Shown: positions 56,726 to 64,000 of the stretch, one piece after another | Layout of the letters: every line of letters starts with the position of its first letter | Position numbering within the stretch: the first letter of the stretch is position 1 | Assembly (NCBI GenBank): GCA_951213105.1 | Contig: OX578150.1 | Location: 23,626,022 to 23,690,021, forward strand | Source: Amaurobius ferox | Taxonomy: Eukaryota > Arthropoda > Arachnida > Araneae > Amaurobiidae | DNA length: 64,000 bases | Reading direction: 5' to 3' | Notes under the pieces: model-generated | The model's database searches: none | What the model saw: only the letters and a program-made list of their open reading frames with translations | Told to the model about the DNA's origin: nothing | Translations under genes and position numbers: made by a program

Positions 56726-58253
56726 CCATTGGTCAGGGAAGTGCCGAAGAGTAAGAATTGCATTTATGATGTGAAGAAGGTAGAAAAGGATATTAATGAG
56801 TAAGAATTTTAAGGCTTTATTTGTTATTCTGTCAAGGCTGGGTTTTTTTTTATTTTTAAAGTTTTTAATAATATCATAGAGTTCAGAAGGGGTGGTGGGG
56901 GTGACAGAGTCAGGGTGGGGGGAACTCATGAAATTTGTGACTTGCTGGTTTACGTGGGCCTGGAAGTGGGTGTTATTGTTTACCATGTTGGGTTTAAATT
57001 GCTTTTTATATGTTTCAGCAAGGGTGTCTGCTTTTTGGAGATTGGAAAATGCCATGCCCGAAACGGAGTGCAGGGGGGGGGGGGGGAGCTGTGCAAAAGG
57101 TTTTCTTACACGTTTAACCTCTTTCCAGAGGGATCTATCATCAGGGGAGAGGGATTCGATGAAATGCTTCCAGTTTTTTTGTTTAAAGGCTTTTATGTCA
57201 GTTCTAAGTTTATGATTAAGAGAATATAGGGTAGTTTTAATTTGTGGGTTTCTGGAGGTTTGCCAAATTTTGCGGGTTGCATTTCTTAATTTAATTTGGT
57301 TGCTAATGTGGAGGGGGTGAGAGTTCAGGACGCCGACCATTCGCTTTGCTGCTCTAAGTCCTAGGACGAGCCGGATGGTCTGGGCTTTCGGGGGGGCAGG
57401 ACGGGTGGTGGTTGCGTCAGAAAGGGCACGTATTTCAAGGGTGACATTTTTAACAGCAAGGTCCAGGTCGGACGGGTTTGAAATTTTTGGGTTAAGAAGG
57501 GTGGAGTTTTTAAGAGTTTTTTTAAAGTTTTTCCAGTTGGTAGAGGTGGAAGGGTTAGAGATGGGGAGAAGAGAATTTAAATTAAGGGTTAAGAGGACAG
57601 GGAGGTGGTCAGAACTGAGCTCGTCAAGTGTATCAGTAGTGTAAGGGTAATGGATATTTTTGAGGAGGACGAAGTCGATGGTGGAGGGCGTGGCCGAAAG
57701 TGAGAAGTGAGTGGGATTGGAGGGCACAGCAACGTGAATTCCATTGGTGGAGATGAAGTTGTAAATTTGAATTCCATATAAATTTCTGCGACGACAATTC
57801 CAAGAAGGATGGTGTGCATTAAAATCACCAGCAAGGATAGTTCTATGATTAGTGCTGAAAATTTTTTCTAGATCAGGGATGATGTCAATTGAACGACCAT
57901 GTTGAACATAAATGGAACGAATAACAAGAGGCGGTTGATTGGGGAGGGAGATGTTTATAAGTTTATTTTCTATGTATCTGGTAGTGATGGTGGAAAGTTC
58001 GAAGTGGGGGATGTTATTTTTGATGTAGACCGAGACACCTCCATAAGTGGAGGGGGTGTTAGAATTTTGTAATCTAAGGGCGGAATATTTTTTATAATTT
58101 GGGATATTGAAGGAGGGGGGATGGCGGCCGGGTCTGATTTCTTGGATTAAAATTATTTCAAAGGGATTTGTATTTAAGAAGTCGCGCAGTTCGATGATTT
58201 TGCCAGCAAGACCATTGGCGTTCCAGAAGAGGATCTGTAGAGATTCGTGAGAG

Positions 58254-60656
58254 CTACTTGTCATGATGGATGGCAGATTCTGAGCAAAATACTTCCTCAA
58301 AGGTAGTAAGGATCGCAAATAATTTGTTGAGTGGGTTTGTGGCTCCGCTGAAACTGGTTTGAATTAAAGATAGAAACTTTTTGATTTTGGTCATGTCGAT
58401 GTTAAAACTTTGGAAGATATTTTTGATTTCATTGAACAGATTGGTGATTTCAGTAAAATGGGATGAAAAGTTAGTTTTAGTTTTTGGGTTTGGAGTATGA
58501 TCAGGGATGGGAGTAGACGAGGAAGGAGCAGTGATGTAGGAATGGATGGAGAGGTTGGCAAGTGGAAGGTTATTTGGATCTGTTAGAGGGTTTTTGGGTG
58601 GCTTTTGAGGGAGGATTAGTTGATTTTAGTTTTTGGGGAGCAGGGGTGGACTGTTTGGATGGTGGTGCAAAGATCTCGGCAAAGGTTTTGGAATTTGTCA
58701 AATTGGTGTGTGTGTGTGTGTGGGGGGGGGGGGGGGTGAGGTTGAAGGGTTAGAGTTTGAAATTATTTGTTTAGGTTGGTTATGAACAGCGTTTTGGGTC
58801 GGTGGTCTGAGGGGTGGGAAGTCTCTAGGCTGCGGGATGGATTTGTTTGAGGTGGGGGACAACATGTCCCGGGATATACGCGTTTTTGTTGTAAGGGTTG
58901 GAGGGTCAGAGCCTGTAATTTGCAGTATGAGGGCCGAGGCAGTTCGCGCATTTGGGAGGAGTAGAGATGGGTTTTAGGCACTCACGAGAAAGATGGCCTT
59001 CGCCAAATTTAACACATCTTGGAGGCAGTTTACAGCAGTCACTGCTATGGTTATAGCGCTGGCAGCGGAAGCACATTTTGATAGCTCTCGATTGGAAATC
59101 AGTAATGCGAATGGTCATGTCTAAAAGGGTTTTAATTTCACGTATTTTTTCCCATTCCTTAGTGGGATTGAGATAGGTCAAAAAGATGGGCAGGGGGGCT
59201 TTAGTGTGTAGATCTTTAAGTTGAGAGATGCGATGGATGCTAAATCTGCGGGAGTTTAGTTCGTTGATAATTTCTTCTATTTGAGAGTTAGGGGGGAGGC
59301 CTTTAATCAAGATTTTAATTGGCCTTTCGGCCTTAAGGTTGATAGAATGGAATTCAATGTTATTTTCGACAAGATGTCTTTGGCCCGTTATGAAATCATC
59401 TATATTAAGTGGGAATACTTTGATAAACTCGCCTGCTATTTGGGCCTTTACTGAGTTGGTAGTTTTAGAGTTAAGAATTTTTACTAGTTCTTTGCCAATT
59501 ATTGGGGCAGTTGATCTAGAAGGGTGGGGTATGTACTCGTTGGAGGGTTCATTAGAAACGTGCTCTTGTGTGGAAGCAGGAGTGATCTCCGGGGCAGGGG
59601 AGGTGTCCATGCAGGACGGATTGCTATTGAAAGCTGAGATTTCCTGGTAATCCTGTGGATCTGAAGAGGTTAAGGCATAGAAGGCGTTGCGAGTAGAAGT
59701 CATTTCATTGGAATTTACAATGGTGGCCTTACGGCAAGTCTTTTTGGAGGGGGATTGGATAAATCCTTCCAAGTCCTGTATTTCCACTGAGGGATGAATA
59801 TCATTAGAATTTACATTAGCTTGAGAATTTCCCAAAGATTGAATTGAAACATTAGAGTTAGAGTCAGTTATTTGGGAGATGTCCCAAGAAGCATTAGGTG
59901 CGTTAGGCTTAAAGCTAGAGTTAGAATTTTGGGAGTTGTCCCAGGCATGATTAGATTCAGTAGAGTTTTCTTTAAGATTTGAATTTTGGGAATTGTCCCA
60001 AACTAGGTTTGACTTTACAATATTAATATTTAGATTGCCTAGGTAGGCAGGATTGTTAGGCAGGTTGTCCTGTTTGGCAAGATTATGCTTGTCTGCAAAA
60101 AGCTTGATCTCATTAAAATATGGAGTTTGCTCGCTGGCATGGGGGTTCACCTCAAAAAATGTAATGAGTGAAAGACACATACCTCTGAGGGTCTGTATGC
60201 TCCTGGAGGGATCTCCATCTTGTATCAGGTGCCATTCGATCATCAGGTAGCTGTAAGTCATAGTCTGGTCATGGATCTGCTGGAGGGCACCAGGAGAATC
60301 TTTAACAAGTCTAGGGAAATTCCCTTCACGGCATCTGGCAAGCATGGATTTAAGGTCTGGAGGCATAGGCGCATCGTCAGGCATCAAAGAAGTACCGGAC
60401 TCCATGATAGAGTCAGGAAGAGCATTAAAGTACCTCTGAGGGTCTGTATGCTCCTGGAGGGATATCCATCTTGTATCAGGCACCATTCGCTCATCAGGTA
60501 GTTGTAATTCATAGTCTGGTCATGGATCTGGTGGAGGGCACCAGGAGAATCTTTAACAAGTCTAGAGAAATTCCCTTCACGGAATCTGGCAAGCATGGAT
60601 TTAAAGTCTGGAGGCATAGGCGCATCGTCAGGCATCAAAGAAGTACCGGACTCCAT
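58254..60656 (-). pseudogene. LINE-3 ORF1 (gag), disrupted by tandem duplication and a C run
   Basis: Starts: ATG 60654-60656 (MESGTSLMPDDAPMPPDFKS) is the outer candidate, and the same start recurs in the inner duplicate. The main frame runs 60486-58906. It has an Asn/Ser-rich repeat region with three or four WDNSQNSN-like units (residues about 155-225) and a PRE_C2HC-like region (KILIKGLPPNSQIEEIINEL). The zinc knuckles are CFRCQRYNHSSDCC, CVKFGEGHLSREC (second Cys changed to Phe) and CANCLGPHTANY. A C15 run at 58722-58736 breaks the frame. The C-terminal module (HFTEITNLFNEIKNIFQSFN) ends with TAG at 58254-58256. The product would be the RNA-binding protein of the LINE particle. Confidence 0.83.
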
Positions 60657-60683
60657 GATAGAGTCAGGAAGAGCAGTAAAGTA
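60181..60683. repeat. 251-bp tandem duplication at the LINE-3 ORF1 start
   Basis: Units start at 60181 and 60432 (ACCTCTGAGGGTCTGTATGC) and run to matching ends (GAGTCAGGAAGAGCA then T/G TAAAGT). They are nearly identical. Since 251 is not a multiple of three, the two copies lie in different frames relative to the rest of ORF1. Confidence 0.93.
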
Positions 60684-61594
60684 GAGAAAAGGTCGCTAGG
60701 ACAAAATGGCTAGAGAGGTCTGGCAGAGCGTCTGGTCAGTACGATATCTGCGCAGCAAAAAGCTGAATCCGAATCTGAATCATGCGTAAACCTTGAAAAT
60801 CGAGTGTCGTACAGGACAGAGCACCAGGCGCAAAGCGCCTTTAATCTCAAGTTTCAATATGTGGTTCTTATCGTCAAACTGTGACATTAATTCAGTGACC
60901 CTAATTGGAGGTTCGAGGTTTTTATTTACTACTTTTTATTATTTGTCCTAGCTCCTAGTGCCCCTCAGGGGTTCACTTCTTTAGTGAATACGGGTGTTGC
61001 AATCCCGAGGTACCTTAGCAATCCTTTTCTTTCCTTTTTTCTTTCTCTCCCTTTCTTTTTCCTACTCCTTTTTTTTGTCTATCCTCCTTTCCCCTTCTTT
61101 TTTTGTTTTGTTCTCCTTTTGTGTTTTGTGTTTCTTGTCCCTCTCAGCTGCTGGTGTCATCAATGCCGAGCCCTTAGTAAACATCACATCTGCTCTATGG
61201 ACCCTAGTACCACTCTTCGGCCTCTGCCGTAAGGTACACCGTTTGGGCTCGGGAATGGGTTCATGTGGGTGTGATGCGAAAGGGGTAGAGCTGCGTGCAT
61301 CAGTAGTTTTGCTTTCGAGAAACGTTTGCAGTAAACGGTTCCAGAGGTGAGTCTCTTGGTTGCGTTGGTTGGATGGTGGAGAGTGTTTCATATCGAGAAA
61401 TCCCCCATGGATCCTTGCTGGTCCATGGGCCCTGTGCACCAGGTGCACGTTATGGCCCGCTCTCCATCATCTGGCTTTGCGAATGACTCCGGCGGTTACA
61501 CTTGGCACGTTAGAAAAGTGTGGGGAGACGGAGCCTGGCGGGGGCTCCGATCGATCTGGAAGTAAACCGTGGTTCTTTATTAGTGGTTACAAGC

Positions 61595-62989
61595 ATGGAG
61601 AATTCGAGAATGCCTTTTGTCTCGGGTTCTTCATGCTCTTCAAGTTCGACTCCAACTATCCCCTTACCCTCCAGGGTGGGGCGTTCCAATTGGGCAGACC
61701 AAGTAGAGAAGGAGGAAGCTTCAAGATCTATGAGACAATCTTCCTATGAAAATCAAACATCTTTACCATCAGAGGCAAGATATTTCATCCTGAAAAAAGT
61801 AGATGGTTCTTTCAGTAATGTTTCACCATTTCTGATACAAAAAAGCATACAAGCAATTGTTGGTGATGTCATTTCTATAAAAAAACTAAGATCAGGAGAT
61901 TTAATGGTGCAGGTGTCATCCAGTGCACAAGCAAAAAACATCATGAGTATGAAAACAATGGGAAACTTTGAAGTAAATGCTACCATCCACAGATCTTTAA
62001 ATTTCTCACGGGGGGTAATCTCAGAACCAGACCTCATTTTTGACTCTGAAGAAGAAATTTTAACAAACCTAAGACAACAGAAAGTATGTGGCGTCCGCCG
62101 CATAAATATACGAAGAGAGGGAAAATTTATACCAACAAAACATTTGATATTAACTTTCGAAACACCAATTCTGCCACAAACATTAAACGTAGCATATCTT
62201 AAATGTTCAGTAAGACCATACATTCCAAACCCCCTAAGATGCTTCACTTGTCAAAGATTTGGACACTCAAAGTTGGCATGTCGAGGAAAAGTTACTTGTG
62301 CTAATTGTGCAGTGGTTGGACATGATAGTAGCTCTTGTTCTGAGACAGCAAAATGTAAAAATTGTGAGGGTGAACACCCATCTTACTCACGATCATGTCC
62401 TACGTTTAAACTTGAAAAAGAAATATTGACCCTTAAAGTAAACAGTAATTCCTCATATCCAGAAGCAAGAAAAATAATATGTTCCCGTACACCTAAAGCC
62501 GGTATCTCATATGCTGCTTCCATGAGAAACAGTAAACAAATGAATTCTATTGGTACTCAAACAGAATCAGAAGATAAACCATTAACATTTCCTGTAACAG
62601 AAACATTGACCGCACTTAAAAAATCAGCACCTTCTAACACATATATAAAACCTGCAAAACTTTTAACAAATGCTAAATCTAACTTCCATGGAACCACTGA
62701 AAACAAAACAATACATGATAAGACAAGCAAAATTAAAGATACTAATACTAAAAATGTAAAAGCAAAACATAAATCTGTAAAGTTGAAAATATCAAAAGAG
62801 GGTCCTACCACCAAAAGACCCCCTGAAAGAACAGATTTTCTAAAGAAAAAATCTAAAAATCAGGCATCTGATGATGATGCTGATGATGATGATGATGATG
62901 ATGCTGTACATGGATATGTTTCTGAAGATGAAGAGATGGCGACAGATGAGGCCTTCAAAGAGCAGCTTGCTTCTGTCCCATCGGATTAA
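61595..62989 (+). CDS. LINE-1 copy C ORF1, intact gag-like nucleic-acid-binding protein
   Basis: 464 residues from ATG 61595 (MENSRMPFVSGSS). An upstream in-frame ATG at 61520 lies in sequence that behaves as 5' UTR, so the later start is preferred. Residues 1-60 are Ser-rich. About 65-200 form a folded nucleic-acid-binding region. Three CCHC knuckles follow from about 216 (CFTCQRFGHSKLAC, CANCAVVGHDSSSC, CKNCEGEHPSYSRSC). A basic Lys-rich segment follows, and the acidic tail has a long Asp run encoded by GAT repeats (about 62870-62904). By analogy with related LINEs it binds the element RNA and forms the particle in the cytoplasm. Eight bases separate it from ORF2. Copy B has a stop where this copy reads Arg. 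Confidence 0.93.
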   Translation: MENSRMPFVSGSSCSSSSTPTIPLPSRVGRSNWADQVEKEEASRSMRQSSYENQTSLPSEARYFILKKVDGSFSNVSPFLIQKSIQAIVGDVISIKKLRSGDLMVQVSSSAQAKNIMSMKTMGNFEVNATIHRSLNFSRGVISEPDLIFDSEEEILTNLRQQKVCGVRRINIRREGKFIPTKHLILTFETPILPQTLNVAYLKCSVRPYIPNPLRCFTCQRFGHSKLACRGKVTCANCAVVGHDSSSCSETAKCKNCEGEHPSYSRSCPTFKLEKEILTLKVNSNSSYPEARKIICSRTPKAGISYAASMRNSKQMNSIGTQTESEDKPLTFPVTETLTALKKSAPSNTYIKPAKLLTNAKSNFHGTTENKTIHDKTSKIKDTNTKNVKAKHKSVKLKISKEGPTTKRPPERTDFLKKKSKNQASDDDADDDDDDDAVHGYVSEDEEMATDEAFKEQLASVPSD

Positions 62990-62997
62990 TTTTTTTT

Positions 62998-64000
62998 ATG
63001 GCTACTATTATTTCTTGGAATTGTCGAGGTCTTCGCAATAAACTGTATGACATTAAAGCACTTTCGAATACTTACAATCCTGCTTGTATAGCGCTCCAAG
63101 AAACATTTTTAAAATCTGCAGACACAGTTAAAATTCGCCGTTTTAGCACTATTAGGAAAGACTATGATCATGGAGGAGACAAGGTTTCTGGTGGTGTTGT
63201 CTTGCTTGTGTCTCATAACTACCCATTTACTATTCTTCGCTTAAATACTCAGCTACAAGCTGTGGCTGTCCGAATTCATCTTAACATATTGATTACAGTT
63301 TGCAGTATATACCTTCCACCTAATAACCACATTAATCAAAATGAACTCAATAGCTTGATTAGCCAACTTCCTACTCCATATCTGATCTTGGGTGACTTCA
63401 ATGGTCATAATCCTCTGTGGGGAAGCAAAGACATAAATTGCAGAGGACAGCAAATTGAGCAGTGTCTTAGTGCTCATAGTCTGTGCCTTTTTAATAATAA
63501 GGAATACACTTACTTTCATGAACCTAGCAGGACCTATCACAATATCGATCTTGCTATATGTACACCAGCCATATTTCCATTCTGGAACTTCACAGTTGAT
63601 AATGATCTCCATAATAGTGATCACTTTCCTATCATCCTGTCTGGCAGTCATGTCACGTCATTTGTAAAAAAACCATCTCGATACATTTTTTCAAAAGCCA
63701 ATTGGACACAATATACTCACCTTGCTGAGATTACTACTGGTATTATCCAAAACGGAGATATTGACACTGTGGTGGATAGAGTTAATCAACTGCTGATCAA
63801 GGCCGCAGATGATGCTATTCCAAAAAGCTCTTTAAAAACAACCAAATTTCACTTTCCTTGGTGGACTTCAGAATGTATGGTGACCATTAAGCAACAACGT
63901 AAGGCTTGGTGTATTTTTCGGCGTTATCCTACAATGACCAATTACATAGCTTTTAAGCAAGCAAAAGCAATTGCTAGAAGAGTTCGTCGAAAGTGTCAAC
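62998..64000 (+). CDS. LINE-1 copy C ORF2, 5' part: endonuclease (open at window end)
   Basis: Open from ATG 62998 to the window end (334 codons, no stop). It encodes an apurinic-type endonuclease that would nick target DNA for reverse transcription. Residues seen: Asn8 in SWNCRGL, Glu35 in ALQETF, GDFNGHNPLWGS at 132-143 with Asp133 and Asn135, a Tyr/His-rich stretch, IDLAICTP near 186, and Asp208-His209 in NSDHFPI. All the usual catalytic positions are present, unlike copies A and B. The last 100 codons enter the linker toward reverse transcriptase, whose domains would lie beyond 64000. Confidence 0.92.
   Translation, partial: MATIISWNCRGLRNKLYDIKALSNTYNPACIALQETFLKSADTVKIRRFSTIRKDYDHGGDKVSGGVVLLVSHNYPFTILRLNTQLQAVAVRIHLNILITVCSIYLPPNNHINQNELNSLISQLPTPYLILGDFNGHNPLWGSKDINCRGQQIEQCLSAHSLCLFNNKEYTYFHEPSRTYHNIDLAICTPAIFPFWNFTVDNDLHNSDHFPIILSGSHVTSFVKKPSRYIFSKANWTQYTHLAEITTGIIQNGDIDTVVDRVNQLLIKAADDAIPKSSLKTTKFHFPWWTSECMVTIKQQRKAWCIFRRYPTMTNYIAFKQAKAIARRVRRKCQ

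Larger units (their letters stand above)
55520..58264 (-). pseudogene. LINE-3 ORF2 (endonuclease and reverse transcriptase), disrupted
   Basis: The likely start is ATG 58262-58264 (MTSSSHESLQILFWNANGL), which overlaps the end of ORF1 by 11 nt. The endonuclease keeps its key positions: Asn in FWNANGL, Glu in LIQEIRPG, GDFNAHHPSW, STIDFVL and SSDHLPV. The frame is open through the linker to about 56725, where a 53-bp LINE-1 tail is inserted. Reverse transcriptase continues with SYRPISLLSSLSKLAERV, EQFGFRPSHSTTHQLLRV and LDVEKAFDRTWHNG, then shifts at a C13 run (56306-56318). It continues with MYVDDTCIIS and, after a C14 run (55952-55965), NRSAKYLGVHLDSRLTW. The endonuclease looks intact; the RT is broken in at least three places. 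Confidence 0.87.
55270..60950 (-). mobile_element. LINE-3: near-complete Jockey-type non-LTR retrotransposon
   Basis: The minus-strand element has a 5' UTR (about 60690-60950), ORF1, an overlapping ORF2 with endonuclease and reverse transcriptase, and a 3' end near 55270. No RNase H domain is seen, unlike LINE-1. Breaks are few: C-run frameshifts, a 251-bp tandem duplication at the ORF1 start, and a 53-bp LINE-1 tail inserted in ORF2. Confidence 0.85.
60961..64000 (+). mobile_element. LINE-1 copy C: young copy, 5' half (cut by window end)
   Basis: It begins CCCCTCAGGGG, matching the 5' end of copy B fixed by its target duplication. A 5' UTR of about 634 bp with a polypyrimidine tract (about 61021-61120), an intact ORF1 and an open ORF2 follow up to the last base. 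No disabling change is seen in the 3 kb available. The 3' half and target duplication lie outside the window. Confidence 0.93.

Overview
This window reads as eukaryotic, arthropod-type DNA made almost entirely of transposable elements. I found no host protein-coding gene, no functional tRNA or rRNA gene, and no bacterial operon structure. The element mix points to an arthropod: non-LTR retrotransposons with PRE_C2HC and CCHC gag proteins, Copia, mariner, pogo, hAT and piggyBac-like elements, and SINEs with (CAA)n tails. A spider or other arachnid is my best guess, but that is inference from family resemblance only.

Layout. 1-3.4 kb holds three SINEs of one family (two with a 5S rRNA-derived head, one with a tRNA-derived head) and an unrecognised Ser/Pro/Thr-rich ORF. 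3.4-6.1 kb is a decayed hAT transposase of the ZNF862/KIAA1586 type. 6.7-11.5 kb is an old, 5'-truncated copy (A) of a RNase H-bearing LINE, called LINE-1 here (a local label, not mammalian L1). 11.5-14.9 kb is a probable decayed DNA transposon holding a tRNA-derived SINE. 15.4-32.9 kb is one minus-strand LINE (LINE-2) split by two insertions: a 6.07-kb piggyBac-like element between TTAA duplications (16821-22885) and LINE-1 copy B with a 13-bp target duplication (25973-32304). Copy B is itself interrupted by a 5S-headed SINE. 33.3-40.1 kb holds two more hAT elements; one has an 8-bp duplication and carries a nested mariner. 40.8-43.3 kb is a gag-like ORF split by a pogo/Tigger element at a TA. 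44.1-45.6 kb is a LINE reverse transcriptase fragment. 45.6-51.6 kb is a Copia element that has lost its 5' LTR and is broken by a 540-bp foldback element. 51.7-55.2 kb holds two ORF1-only LINE remnants. 55.3-60.9 kb is a near-complete minus-strand LINE (LINE-3). 60.96-64 kb is the 5' half of a young, uninterrupted LINE-1 copy (C) that runs off the window.

The elements give a relative chronology: LINE-2 is older than the piggyBac-like element and LINE-1 copy B, and copy B is older than its SINE. The most unusual item is the SINE family whose copies share one body but carry either a tRNA-type or a 5S-type RNA polymerase III promoter. In the 5S-headed copies the tRNA B-box region is deleted, which looks like a promoter swap. 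Family names are my reading of motifs; I ran no database search.
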